IMG/VR virus record: IMGVR_UViG_3300035188_001352
Location: 54,938-118,937 of that record
Source: a virus
Length of the DNA: 64,000 nucleotides
Direction: 5' to 3' (one strand)
Made by a program: the position numbers and the translations under genes. Positions 1-6,563 of this stretch are shown in pieces; position 1 is the stretch's first letter; each line of letters begins with the position of its first letter. Below the pieces are notes generated by a model. The model ran no database searches. It was not told where the DNA came from and was given only the letters and a program-made list of their open reading frames with translations.

Positions 1-94
1 CTTTACGTTTGTATTGCTTGGATTTATCTTCTTCAACTTTAGCACGATTGAAGCGACAACAATACTTCGCTACTATGTTATTTATTTTCTTCAT
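1..94 (-). CDS. Small basic protein, partial at left edge
   Basis: ATG at 94 follows a GGAG ribosome site about 8 nt upstream. The frame stays open to the window edge (31 codons, starting MKKINNIVAKYCCRF) and is rich in Lys and Arg. The C-terminus lies outside the window, so no function can be given. It lies just downstream of tRNA-Cys in the minus-strand direction of transcription. Confidence 0.6.
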   Translation of the reverse strand, partial: MKKINNIVAKYCCRFNRAKVEEDKSKQYKRK

Positions 95-112
95 TTACTC
101 TCTCCTTTCAAG

Positions 113-189
113 TGGAGTCGAAGACGAGACTTGAACTCGTAGTATTCAGTTTTGCAGACTGATGCACTTACCAATTTTGCTACTTCGAC
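113..189 (-). tRNA. tRNA-Cys(GCA)
   Basis: A full cloverleaf: acceptor GTCGAAG/CTTCGAC, anticodon stem TCAGT/ACTGA around loop CTGCAAA, discriminator U and an encoded CCA end. Confidence 0.93.
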
Positions 190-195
190 AAATTC

Positions 196-687
196 TTACC
201 ATTTTACCATAGTTCTTAACATTGCTTCATCTGCATCTATTGCTTCTGCCTTCAAGTATAACTTTTCTGGAGCTTTACTGAAGTACAAAAATAGAGCAGG
301 ACATAACCAACCACTAATACCTGGAGTCCAATGTCCAGGAACATGCCAACGATACCAGTTGCCATGGATATTTCCGCTATAGTCTAATCCCTCTTTAACC
401 CAATCACCAATCAATTGGTGACCTTTGAAAGGCTTATCACTAAATGACATCTTGAACCCATTCTTAGCAGAGGGAATGTCTCTGACTAAGAAATCAATTG
501 CTTCATCAGTACCGGAAATAAAGGCTTCCCATTTGAGCCCAGTTTCTTTGTCATCAAATACCCAAATGTCATAACCTTCAATTTCCTTGCCGTCTTTGTC
601 ATTCATTACCCATGCAGAACCTGATAGCTTATATGGATAAAGAACGCGAACTTGTTCTTCCTTCTTCTTACAAAATGGCCAAAACAT
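196..687 (-). CDS. DUF6717-like protein
   Basis: A 163-aa soluble protein. The block IWVFDDKETGLKWEAFISGT and the C-terminal GWLCPALFLYF segment match what I remember of the DUF6717 family, found in phages and bacteria and without a known biochemical role. No signal peptide or membrane segment is visible. It ends 6 bp from tRNA-Cys and begins 16 bp from the tRNA-Thr group, so it is embedded in the tRNA array. The family assignment is from memory. Confidence 0.8.
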   Translation of the reverse strand: MFWPFCKKKEEQVRVLYPYKLSGSAWVMNDKDGKEIEGYDIWVFDDKETGLKWEAFISGTDEAIDFLVRDIPSAKNGFKMSFSDKPFKGHQLIGDWVKEGLDYSGNIHGNWYRWHVPGHWTPGISGWLCPALFLYFSKAPEKLYLKAEAIDADEAMLRTMVKW

Positions 688-703
688 TTAGTACCTTATA
701 GTA

Positions 704-779
704 TGGAGCCTCGTATCTGATTCGAACAGATGACCTATTCATTACTAGTGAATTGCTCTACCAACTGAGCTAACGAGGC
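704..779 (-). tRNA. tRNA-Thr(AGT)
   Basis: Acceptor GCCTCGT/ACGAGGC, D arm GCTC/GAGC, anticodon stem ATTCA/TGAAT with loop CTAGTAA, T arm with TTCGAAT, and CCA encoded. The anticodon AGU has A at position 34, which is uncommon for a bacterial or phage Thr tRNA. Confidence 0.9.
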
Positions 780-785
780 AATAAT

Positions 786-860
786 TGGAGCTCCCACCCG
801 GAACTGACCCGAGAACCGCGGGTTACAAAGCCGCCGTTTTTCCCGTTAAACTATAGGAGC
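786..860 (-). tRNA. tRNA-Thr(TGT), unusual T loop
   Basis: Acceptor GCTCCTA/TGGGAGC (one wobble) with CCA. The best fold puts loop TTTGTAA (anticodon UGU) on stem GCGGC/CCCGC with a C-C mismatch at its top. The T loop reads GTCAGTT instead of the usual TTCRANN. A one-base shift would read UUG (Gln), but then position 37 would be a pyrimidine. Confidence 0.68.
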
Positions 861-868
861 ATATTTTT

Positions 869-876
869 TATTTATA
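869..876 (-). promoter_or_regulatory. Late promoter TATAAATA
   Basis: An exact T4-type late -10 element on the minus strand, placed 9 bp upstream of the tRNA-Thr(TGT) gene, so the Thr-Cys tRNA group may be transcribed late as well as by read-through. Confidence 0.55.
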
Positions 877-889
877 GTCTTATTCTAAT

Positions 890-965
890 TGGTCGTGAAG
901 CTTGGATTCGAACCAAGGACACAAGCATTATGAATGCTTTGCTCTACCGACTGAGCTACATCACG
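890..965 (-). tRNA. tRNA with CAT anticodon (Met or Ile2)
   Basis: Acceptor CGTGATG/CTTCACG (one U-U mismatch), D arm GCTC/GAGC, stem AAGCA/TGCTT with loop TTCATAA, T arm TTCGAAT, A73 and CCA. C1 pairs with G72, so this is not a classical initiator. CAU could be elongator Met, or Ile after lysidine modification. Its first five bases overlap the stop region of the gene upstream. Confidence 0.88.
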
Positions 966-1146
966 ATTGTTCTTTTACCCAATCCAAAAACTCTTCAGCT
1001 CCATCACGTTGCATTATAGCTGCATCATCATATTGCAAAAGTGGTTCATTACCTTTTCTTTCATGAGTATCTTCAAATGTTTGTAACATTGACTGAAGTT
1101 CTTCAATTGTATATCTTACTTCTTTCTTACGTCTTACTCCACCCAT
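961..1146 (-). CDS. Small hypothetical protein (61 aa)
   Basis: An acidic, helix-rich protein starting MGGVRRKKEVRYTIEELQSM. Its stop codon overlaps the 5' end of the CAT tRNA by 5 nt, and it starts 1 bp after the stop of the next gene upstream, so it is the last gene of a tight minus-strand operon. No family recognised. Confidence 0.7.
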   Translation of the reverse strand: MGGVRRKKEVRYTIEELQSMLQTFEDTHERKGNEPLLQYDDAAIMQRDGAEEFLDWVKEQS

Positions 1147-1147
1147 G

Positions 1148-1480
1148 TTATATCAATCCTTCTTCCAAAAGAACTAATGCTATATCATAACGATACATAT
1201 AACGAAGTTCTCGCATTGTGCAATTACAGTATGGATGACTACCTTGAGGACCCATACAACAACAAGCATCAGAATAAGGCTGCAACATTAGTTCTTGAAA
1301 CATATCTAGTTTCATCTGTTTTGATGCATAAATCTGTGTCATAAATTCAAAATTTTCTTTGAAATATTGAACCAAAGATGCCAATAATTCGGGAGTCACC
1401 GGAAACTTATTCTCGATTTGCTCCACTTCCCGTAGTGTATCAGCCATCGTTTTCAATTGGAAGACTTCTTGATAGTTCAT
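1148..1480 (-). CDS. Hypothetical protein with a Cys cluster (110 aa)
   Basis: Mostly helical. A compact Cys cluster (CCCMGPQGSHPYCNC, about residues 73-87) could bind a metal ion. It lies in an operon with 961 and the cREC gene, with 1-bp gaps. Function unknown. Confidence 0.75.
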   Translation of the reverse strand: MNYQEVFQLKTMADTLREVEQIENKFPVTPELLASLVQYFKENFEFMTQIYASKQMKLDMFQELMLQPYSDACCCMGPQGSHPYCNCTMRELRYMYRYDIALVLLEEGLI

Positions 1481-1481
1481 C

Positions 1482-1802
1482 TTATTTCTCTACTTTGTAA
1501 AAGTTTCGACCATCTTTCGTTTCATACCCATAATGTTCCAACACTCGAGCCATATTAGTTCGACCAACAGGATTTGACGTCACTAATTGAACATGGTCTG
1601 GAACAAAACCTCTATACATCAAATGACACAATACATCATAGCCATTCATTGCTTCACCTAAATCATGGTCAAGACAAAGACATTCAATTCGGTCAAAATT
1701 TTCCATTACCATTTTGATGCCATCACGAGCATTCTTTGCAATCAATTCACAATTGAGTTCTCGGATATCATCAATGATTGCCCAAACTTTATTATCGCTC
1801 AT
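1482..1802 (-). CDS. Cyclic-phosphate-processing receiver-domain (cREC) protein
   Basis: A 106-aa protein made of one receiver-like domain. Visible signatures are the early WAIIDDIRE strand, the CLDHDLGEAMNGYDVL segment and a late NPVGRTNM motif, all typical of the cREC family as I know it. cREC domains are predicted, not proven, to act with enzymes that handle 2',3'-cyclic phosphate RNA ends. The start is set at ATGAGC (1802), preceded by GGAAATAACTAAG; a GTG 15 nt further upstream is less likely. Its presence in a genome with rearranged tRNAs is notable. Confidence 0.78.
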   Translation of the reverse strand: MSDNKVWAIIDDIRELNCELIAKNARDGIKMVMENFDRIECLCLDHDLGEAMNGYDVLCHLMYRGFVPDHVQLVTSNPVGRTNMARVLEHYGYETKDGRNFYKVEK

Positions 1803-1803
1803 C

Positions 1804-2019
1804 TTAGTTATTTCCACGTTGAATAGTAAAAGACGGATATGTTTCTCGAACTAGTTCTGATAAGACTTCTTTCAAGTCAGTAATATCTGTTGAAAGTTTG
1901 ATACGTTCTAAAAGTTCATTTCGCTTTTGTTCTTTCTTCAAGTATTGATGAGCAGTTGGCAAACTAACACCATACTTCTTACTCACTTCTTTTACTCGTT
2001 CAGCACAAATCTTACTCAT
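1804..2019 (-). CDS. Small HTH-like protein (71 aa)
   Basis: Begins MSKICAERVKEVSKKYGVS; the segment VKEVSKKYGVSLPTAHQYLK looks like a helix-turn-helix of the kind that recognises DNA, followed by a basic helix. An in-frame GTG at 2079 would add 20 residues and would overlap the stop of the possible peptide upstream (GTGA). I prefer the ATG at 2019 because GGAA lies before it. It may regulate the early operon in which it sits. Confidence 0.65.
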   Translation of the reverse strand: MSKICAERVKEVSKKYGVSLPTAHQYLKKEQKRNELLERIKLSTDITDLKEVLSELVRETYPSFTIQRGNN

Positions 2020-2075
2020 CTTTCTATGTTCCACTTTTTTGCTATAAAGAGTATTTGCAAGGAGATACTGGGTTT

Positions 2076-2222
2076 TCACCAGTATGGTGGCTTGGTTATG
2101 CTTCTATAGAAAGCGGCCACATTACATCCCGAATAACTTAGCTGATAAGAACCACCAAATCTACCAATGTTATCGATAAGTTGGAATCGTTCACCAACTG
2201 TATCTCCCGCAAATACTCCTTC
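2076..2222 (-). CDS. Possible small CDS without a clear start codon
   Basis: One frame reads GVFAGDTVGERFQLIDNIGR and continues to PPYW before TGA at 2076; the composition looks protein-like. A good GAAGGAG site lies at its front, but no ATG, GTG or TTG stands in frame behind it. It may use a rare start or be a gene that lost its start codon. It follows directly after the early promoter at 2237. Confidence 0.33.
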   Translation of the reverse strand, partial: EGVFAGDTVGERFQLIDNIGRFGGSYQLSYSGCNVAAFYRSITKPPYW

Positions 2223-2236
2223 TTTTTGAATATGTG

Positions 2237-2292
2237 TCTATTATAAACAATTTTTAGCAGATGTAAACGGTTATTTTTGATAACTACTTCAC
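2237..2292 (-). promoter_or_regulatory. Early promoter with upstream palindrome-like element
   Basis: On the minus strand, TTTACA (2262-2267) and TATAAT (2240-2245) are 16 bp apart, inside the recurring GTTTACA / TATAATAGA frame. The element GATAACTACTTCAC (written on the plus strand, 2279-2292) lies 11 bp upstream of the -35 box. Drives the 2.2-1.0 kb operon. Confidence 0.8.
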
Positions 2293-2511
2293 ATTTTCAC
2301 TATCTACTACAATCGGACCAATTTGACTCGTAGGACATTCTTTCAACCATGCAGTTACAATTCCAGCCGAACCAACTACTGCGTATTTGCATTCTTGCAA
2401 ACCAGCATTGACTTTGATTGCTTCGCCAGCTTGAACTAATAGTGCTATACATAATCCGATAGTAGCCCCAATTCCAGCCAGCCATATCCACATTTTATGT
2501 TCACTTTCCAT
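2284..2511 (-). CDS. Single-pass membrane protein (75 aa)
   Basis: Starts MESEHKMWIWLAGIGATIG behind GGAG 9 nt upstream; an upstream ATG at 2538 overlaps the previous gene but lacks a ribosome site. One hydrophobic segment spans about residues 7-28, followed by a soluble tail with two Cys. Its 3' end overlaps the palindrome-like element of the early promoter. Function unknown. Confidence 0.7.
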   Translation of the reverse strand: MESEHKMWIWLAGIGATIGLCIALLVQAGEAIKVNAGLQECKYAVVGSAGIVTAWLKECPTSQIGPIVVDSENVK

Positions 2512-2530
2512 TCTATTGTCTCCGAGTTCT

Positions 2531-2959
2531 CTATTCATGTTTTAGTTTTGCATCTTCAAATTTGACCAACAATCTTGATGTATCCCCATCAGTTGGTCGC
2601 TTTACCAAATAACGTGCTGGGCTATGTTCGCAAATTCCAGTAATGACACCATGAATCAATTCAGTTCCTACTTCAAATGGAGGTTCAATCTTGTTGTCTT
2701 CTACCCACTTCTGTCTTGCGTTAGTCAATGCACATTCTGCAATCCAATGCAGTTCTTCAAGTTCATTGACGTCGTCAATAGTAAGGTCCCAACCATAACT
2801 GTCCAATTCTTTAGCAATCTTGAATCCATCCGGTCCGTAAGACATGTAAGCCTTGACCAAAGTATTCAAATCACATTGAAACACTTCTTTAGCAAATTGA
2901 GCAAATGCTTCTGTCAGCATTTCTTTAGTTTCTTTTGGAGCAGGTGGATATTGGTTCAT
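2531..2959 (-). CDS. Hypothetical protein (142 aa)
   Basis: An acidic soluble protein. The N-terminal two thirds look helical; the end (residues about 95-142, with VGTELIHGVITGI and a Lys-rich tail) looks like a small beta barrel. GAGG precedes ATG 2959. It lies directly downstream of tRNA-Val. No family recognised. Confidence 0.75.
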   Translation of the reverse strand: MNQYPPAPKETKEMLTEAFAQFAKEVFQCDLNTLVKAYMSYGPDGFKIAKELDSYGWDLTIDDVNELEELHWIAECALTNARQKWVEDNKIEPPFEVGTELIHGVITGICEHSPARYLVKRPTDGDTSRLLVKFEDAKLKHE

Positions 2960-2980
2960 TCACAATCCTCTATCAATGTT

Positions 2981-3057
2981 TGGTACCTGAAACTGGGTTC
3001 GAACCAAGTGACCTCCGACTTGTAAGGACGGCGCTCTCCCAACTGAGCTATTCAGGC
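2981..3057 (-). tRNA. tRNA-Val(TAC)
   Basis: Acceptor GCCTGAA/TTCAGGT (G1-U72 wobble), D arm GCTC/GAGC, anticodon stem CCGTC/GTCGG with one mismatch and loop CTTACAA, T loop TTCGAAC, A73 and CCA. Confidence 0.9.
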
Positions 3058-3065
3058 TTTATGTT

Positions 3066-3161
3066 TGGAGTCGAGATGCAGATTTAAACTGCGTCGGACA
3101 TTTATGGAATCCCCAATCATGCTCTTATTGATTCGTACCAGCACCACTGGACTCTCTCGAC
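3066..3161 (-). tRNA. Class II tRNA-like gene with a 9-nt anticodon loop (Leu AAG?)
   Basis: 96 nt. Acceptor GTCGAGA/TCTCGAC, U73, CCA, a long variable region and T stem GCAG/CTGC. The only good anticodon stem, AATCA/TGATT, leaves a loop of nine bases, ATAAGAGCA. Taking U33 as the second base gives AAG (Leu), with two extra bases 3' of it; GAG is the other reading. The D stem is also weak. Confidence 0.6.
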
Positions 3162-3173
3162 TTGATTTAGTTA

Positions 3174-3287
3174 TTATATCACTAAAAGTACTACAAGTAA
3201 AACAATTATTCCAACGAAGACAAATGCTAAGTCTCTAAACAAGTTTCCAAATAAAGCTCTTACCCATTCATTTCGCGATGCTTTCAT
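3174..3287 (-). CDS. Small membrane peptide (37 aa)
   Basis: AGGAG precedes ATG 3287. MKASRNEWVRALFGNLF is followed by a hydrophobic stretch to the end (about residues 19-37), so this is a short C-tail-anchored peptide. It fills the space between the class II tRNA and tRNA-Arg. Function unknown. Confidence 0.6.
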   Translation of the reverse strand: MKASRNEWVRALFGNLFRDLAFVFVGIIVLLVVLLVI

Positions 3288-3299
3288 ATTACTCCTACT

Positions 3300-3656
3300 T
3301 TATAAGGTGGCCTCGCTGGTAGGATTTGAACCCACGACCGTAGGGATAGAAGCCCTCTGCTCTATTCCAACTGAGCTACAGCGAGTTTGTTCTTCGACTT
3401 TCAATAGTTCATATCGTTCAACATCATACATTGACTCAAACCAAATCGTAAACACTACAGGCAATTGGTATTGTGCTAATTGCTTTGTAACCCATTCAAT
3501 GTTGTCATTTCGGATAACACGACCTGTCTTTAAGCACAATGCAATTGCAGTATTACAGAAGTAATAGTAAGTTCTAAACCGTATCAGAACTATGCCAGCT
3601 TCTCGAGCTGTATTTTCTGCTTCATGTGAAACTGTGCCTCGTTGAAATCCACTCAT
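3300..3656 (-). CDS. Hypothetical protein whose C-terminus is encoded by a tRNA gene
   Basis: Residues 1-90 (MSGFQRGTVSHEAENTAREA onwards) look like a normal alpha/beta protein. The frame does not stop before tRNA-Arg on the same strand; the last ~28 residues are a translation of that tRNA gene, and the stop lies just past its CCA end. Either the gene runs through the tRNA or its original stop was lost. RNase processing of the tRNA would cut this mRNA. Confidence 0.6.
   Translation of the reverse strand: MSGFQRGTVSHEAENTAREAGIVLIRFRTYYYFCNTAIALCLKTGRVIRNDNIEWVTKQLAQYQLPVVFTIWFESMYDVERYELLKVEEQTRCSSVGIEQRASIPTVVGSNPTSEATL
3308..3385 (-). tRNA. tRNA-Arg(TCT)
   Basis: Acceptor CTCGCTG/CAGCGAG, D arm GCTC/GAGC, loop CTTCTAT (anticodon UCU for AGA), T loop TTCAAAT, G73, CCA. 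It lies entirely inside the 3' end of the 3300-3656 reading frame. Confidence 0.92.
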
Positions 3657-3684
3657 CGTCTATTCTCTCTATCTCTAAAACTTT

Positions 3685-3754
3685 CAGTCTGTAAGTGAGT
3701 CGAACACTTCCTACATCGTTCATAGCGACGGGTCTAGAATCCGCTAGACAGGCT
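3685..3754 (-). tRNA. tRNA-like gene, His(ATG) anticodon, no CCA
   Basis: A 70-nt fold: acceptor AGCCTGT/ACAGACT (one mismatch), D hairpin GTCTAG/CTAGAC, anticodon stem CGTCG/CGATG with loop CTATGAA, T stem AAGTG/CACTT with TTCGACT, G73. No CCA follows, and the usual two bases between acceptor and D stem are missing. It could be a degenerate tRNA or one that needs CCA addition. Confidence 0.45.
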
Positions 3755-3926
3755 ATAATGGTTTTGATTGAACCGTTACTTCATACTTTTGATATAAATC
3801 TTCAGTCCAAATCGTTACTTCAAAATTGTATTCCGAACCGACTGCATGTGTAAATTCCACACGAACATCTTTAGGATTTACGTTATGTTGGATTGCCATC
3901 ATTTCTTGAACTGCTTTATTCTTCAT
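3753..3926 (-). CDS. Small hypothetical protein (57 aa)
   Basis: MKNKAVQEMMAIQHNVNPKD is followed by a beta-rich half. The AACTAAG leader before ATG 3926 is common in this genome. The TAG stop overlaps the 5' end of the His-like tRNA by 2 nt. Function unknown. Confidence 0.62.
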   Translation of the reverse strand: MKNKAVQEMMAIQHNVNPKDVRVEFTHAVGSEYNFEVTIWTEDLYQKYEVTVQSKPL

Positions 3927-3935
3927 CTTAGTTTC

Positions 3936-4295
3936 TCACCATTGTAATTCAAACCAGTATTCAGTAACTGGTGTTTCAATAAAGTTATCATTTTCATCTA
4001 CAATAACACCGAGACCGCCCCGCCGCTGACCATAATGATTTTTGCATTGATCGTGAAATCCAAATCCAATAGCTTTCACTTCACTTCTAATCTTTTCTTG
4101 AAATGGCGTTAATATCACCATACCACGAGCATCAATATTAGGTTCAAATTTAGAAGGAAACTCTTTGGTCAAGTTCAAAACTCGCCCACCGTTAGTAGCA
4201 TGTTCCCTAACTTTCGTATCTAATTTGTCAAGAAATTCTTTGACAACAGTATTGCTAACTTTGGTAAGTTCAACGGCTTCTCTTGCAGTAATCAT
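3936..4295 (-). CDS. Hypothetical protein (119 aa)
   Basis: Start chosen at MITAREAVELTK (4295), which has GAGGGGGAACC upstream; the longer frame to 4337 overlaps the previous gene. The N-terminal helix is followed by a beta-rich region with QRRGGLGVIVDENDNF. A similar short-protein type is common in T4-like phages; no function known to me. Confidence 0.72.
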   Translation of the reverse strand: MITAREAVELTKVSNTVVKEFLDKLDTKVREHATNGGRVLNLTKEFPSKFEPNIDARGMVILTPFQEKIRSEVKAIGFGFHDQCKNHYGQRRGGLGVIVDENDNFIETPVTEYWFELQW

Positions 4296-4314
4296 CTTAG
4301 GTTCCCCCTCTCTT

Positions 4315-4542
4315 TTATAGTGAGCAATGATAAACAACTAACTTTTGGTACTTCAGTGGGAATTCAGGAAACTTGTTCTTTACCCAATCCAATGAAGTAA
4401 ATCCTGTAGGATAACCATGAATTGTCAAAGTAAACTCACGAGACAATTCATACTTCTTATTAGTTGTTGCAAGCTCTTGAATAAACTTTCTAATCTCATT
4501 AAGATTGGGTTGGCCATTATCAAACTGAAATGTTGTACTCAT
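4315..4542 (-). CDS. Hypothetical protein (75 aa)
   Basis: First gene after the early promoter at 4575; GGAGAACTACG precedes the ATG. Soluble, starting MSTTFQFDNGQPNLNEIRKF, with FTSLDWVKNKFPEF in the second half. No family recognised. Confidence 0.72.
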   Translation of the reverse strand: MSTTFQFDNGQPNLNEIRKFIQELATTNKKYELSREFTLTIHGYPTGFTSLDWVKNKFPEFPLKYQKLVVYHCSL

Positions 4543-4574
4543 CGTAGTTCTCCATACGTTTGTTTGAATATGGG

Positions 4575-4630
4575 TCTATTATAAACAGTTTTCTAGATTT
4601 GTAAACAACTAAAAGTGATAACTACTTCAC
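4575..4630 (-). promoter_or_regulatory. Early promoter with upstream element
   Basis: TTTACA 4600-4605 and TATAAT 4578-4583 (minus strand), spacing 16; GATAACTACTTCAC element at 4617-4630, 11 bp beyond the -35 box. Drives 4315-4542 and the genes after it. Confidence 0.8.
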
Positions 4631-4779
4631 AAAAATGCAGCTAAGATTTCACCAACGAGCTCTATCAAACCGCCCAAGATTTCTAATGAACCTTCTGTCT
4701 TATGACCTCGGCTCAATCTGATAATACCCCAAACTACTAACAATCCTGCTACAATAGCTAATCCACTAATTACTGGCAT
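4627..4779 (-). CDS. Small membrane protein (50 aa)
   Basis: Start MPVISGLAIVAGLL at 4779, with AGGA 8 nt upstream; the frame extended to 4833 overlaps the previous gene too far. One membrane segment (residues ~3-20), a short basic loop RLSRGHK and a second hydrophobic, Gly-rich segment. It overlaps the preceding gene by 14 nt, which suggests coupled translation. Confidence 0.68.
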   Translation of the reverse strand: MPVISGLAIVAGLLVVWGIIRLSRGHKTEGSLEILGGLIELVGEILAAFL

Positions 4780-4924
4780 TGACAATATCCTGTAATGCTT
4801 GCATTCCTGTACGTATTGCAAAGTTAACAACATCCAAATCTATCCAAGTATCTTCAGTATCAATTCCATCTTGGATGTCTTTTTCCAATTGCTTTCGCGT
4901 ATTCCATAACTGAGATAAGCTCAT
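4766..4924 (-). CDS. Small hypothetical protein (52 aa)
   Basis: Start MSLSQLWNTRKQLEK at 4924 behind AGGTGTTGG. Acidic and helical. It overlaps the membrane-peptide gene that follows. Function unknown. Confidence 0.65.
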   Translation of the reverse strand: MSLSQLWNTRKQLEKDIQDGIDTEDTWIDLDVVNFAIRTGMQALQDIVNASN

Positions 4925-4943
4925 CTGACCAACACCTCTATCT

Positions 4944-5207
4944 TCAACGCTGTACTTTAGCATATGTCACCATTCGTTTCAATTGAATAAGTTCAGCTTC
5001 AAAGTCATAACCATCTTGCAAAAAGCGACCTCTATCATTGCTGAAATAAAGCAAACCATTTTCTATGTCTAGTCTAAGCAGCATTGGCCGTGGGTGTTCT
5101 CGTGTCATATGCAATGCTAATACACTAGATGCATGATGTTCCACATCTTCAACAAGTATTGCTATTTGCTTTACTGGTTGTATCTGAACTAAAGTACCTT
5201 TCTTCAT
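4944..5207 (-). CDS. Hypothetical protein (87 aa)
   Basis: A beta-rich N-terminal half (MKKGTLVQIQPVKQIAILVE) and a helical end. The ATG overlaps the stop of the upstream gene by 4 nt (ATGA). No family recognised. Confidence 0.72.
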   Translation of the reverse strand: MKKGTLVQIQPVKQIAILVEDVEHHASSVLALHMTREHPRPMLLRLDIENGLLYFSNDRGRFLQDGYDFEAELIQLKRMVTYAKVQR

Positions 5208-5452
5208 TCTTCAGTTTGGCTTTTATACACTGTCAATAAAACAAATTGCTCAAAACTATAATGCTCAAAGTACTCATAGTACTTTGTTAAGTATTCTTCA
5301 AGAGCTTTTTCAGCCTGCTCAATTGAATTGAATAAACCATCATTCAATTTGAACTCATCATATTGAGGTCCATAAATGTGAGTATCTACTTGAGTCAAAT
5401 CACCGTTTTCATCCAATACTTTCCACAAATATTTTTTACAAAACATTTTCAT
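5204..5452 (-). CDS. Hypothetical protein (82 aa)
   Basis: AGGAG precedes ATG 5452. Acidic, aromatic-rich C-terminus (YYEYFEHYSFEQF). It is the first gene of the 5.4-4.6 kb operon, translationally coupled to the next gene. Confidence 0.72.
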   Translation of the reverse strand: MKMFCKKYLWKVLDENGDLTQVDTHIYGPQYDEFKLNDGLFNSIEQAEKALEEYLTKYYEYFEHYSFEQFVLLTVYKSQTEE

Positions 5453-5550
5453 TTACTCCTACATTTTCGAATATGTAATTATTATAACTACAAGCGACAA
5501 AAATGTAAATCATCAAATGTAAAACTGGTTAACAGTTTTCACATATTATC

Positions 5551-5626
5551 TGGCAGGCGGCTTCAGATTCGAACTGAAATCCCACGGCTTTGGAGGCCGG
5601 AATACTAGCCGTTGTACTAACCACCT
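5551..5626 (-). tRNA. tRNA-Trp(CCA)
   Basis: Acceptor AGGTGGT/GCCGCCT with two wobbles, loop CTCCAAA (anticodon CCA), T loop TTCGAAT, G73 and encoded CCA. Confidence 0.9.
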
Positions 5627-5633
5627 ATATCTT

Positions 5634-5709
5634 TGGTGGACCCGGATGGAATCGAACCATCGACACCATGCTCTTCAGGCACGTGCTCTTCCTACTGAGC
5701 TACAGGTCC
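5634..5709 (-). tRNA. tRNA-Phe(GAA)
   Basis: Acceptor GGACCTG/CGGGTCC, D arm GCTC/GAGC, stem CGTGC/GCATG with loop CTGAAGA, T stem GATGG/CCATC, A73, CCA. Its 5' end overlaps the stop of the T5orf172-type gene by 10 nt. Confidence 0.94.
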
Positions 5710-6242
5710 AAATTCTTTTTAAAAATAATTTTTTCAAACATTTCTATTGCATTATCTCTTTTAATCCATTCTCCAGTTTCTTTAAATATTTCTGGATGAT
5801 GTAAAATCTTTTTCTCTGCAGTAATCCTATCTAATACAAACTCATATTTTAATACTTTAAATCTTCTTAGCGGATCATAAGTTTGATAAGAATTTAACCT
5901 CGAGGGAAGGTCAATAGTCATACCAATCTTATAATGATCGGGATATACTATATTCTCAATGAGATAAATCATTCCAGATTTCATATCATGAAATTTTGCA
6001 TCTCGTTGAAAATTAAGTTTTAATAAATTTAATCCTGCTAATCGTCGTGCATATCTAGTATTAGAATTTTTATGTGTTCCTTTATTTGTTTTTCCAGCAA
6101 TATTACCATAGTGAGTAATGTAACTTTGTAAATGATATTCATTTATTTGAAATATTCCACTATATGGAATTATTCCAGAATACATCATCTGTCCAATTAC
6201 AATTTGTTCTAAAGCGGTTGCTGGTTTCATTTTACTACTCAA
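5700..6242 (-). CDS. GIY-YIG / T5orf172-type nuclease (likely homing)
   Basis: A 180-aa protein. The block GMIYLIENIVYPDHYKIGMT (about residues 90-109), followed by SRLNSYQTYDPLRRF and a late GEWI, fits the T5orf172 branch of the GIY-YIG superfamily: Tyr in IYLI, Tyr-x-Ile-Gly in YKIG and an Arg nearby. The N-terminus looks like a DNA-binding region. AT-rich codon use and its position against tRNA-Phe suggest a mobile gene that targets the tRNA region. Confidence 0.75.
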   Translation of the reverse strand: MSSKMKPATALEQIVIGQMMYSGIIPYSGIFQINEYHLQSYITHYGNIAGKTNKGTHKNSNTRYARRLAGLNLLKLNFQRDAKFHDMKSGMIYLIENIVYPDHYKIGMTIDLPSRLNSYQTYDPLRRFKVLKYEFVLDRITAEKKILHHPEIFKETGEWIKRDNAIEMFEKIIFKKNLDL

Positions 6243-6300
6243 AGTTTGTTAGACTAAAGATATTCTAACACAAAAACTTTTAAAAGTAAAATTATTTTGA

Positions 6301-6376
6301 TGGTGAGACGCTCGGGGCTTGAACCCGAAACCCTCGGATTAAAAATCCGATGCTCTACCTATTGAGCTAGCGTCTC
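6301..6376 (-). tRNA. tRNA-Lys(TTT)
   Basis: Acceptor GAGACGC/GCGTCTC, D arm GCTC/GAGC, stem TCGGA/TCCGA with loop TTTTTAA, T stem TCGGG/CCCGA, A73, CCA. Confidence 0.95.
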
Positions 6377-6386
6377 ATTCGTTTTT

Positions 6387-6535
6387 CATTCTAAGTTGAT
6401 TTACCGTGCCAACTTAGTCCGAATGAATGAGAGCTAAATTGACACTAAAGTTTAACGCACCATCGTTGATGATGGTGGCATCTAAATCGCTTGCTCATAA
6501 ATGTCTTCATGTGATTTATTACCTTTAGTGTGTTG
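6387..6535 (-). ncRNA. Candidate structured RNA, multi-hairpin
   Basis: A 190-bp gene-free stretch between tRNA-Lys and the toxin-like gene. It holds a 9-bp stem (6442-6450 with 6523-6531) enclosing a 7-bp hairpin CACCATC/GATGGTG (6458-6477) and a TAAATC/GATTTA stem. A separate two-part hairpin (6387-6398 with 6410-6425) lies beside it. A late promoter at 6564 points into it, so transcription would run through this RNA into tRNA-Lys. Strand is inferred from that. Confidence 0.45.
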
Positions 6536-6563
6536 AAATGATTTATACTACGTGTTATTTATT

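Noticed and set aside
3685-3754. Confident tRNA-His call
   Set aside because: The anticodon is AUG and the acceptor-D spacing is wrong; kept only as tRNA-like.
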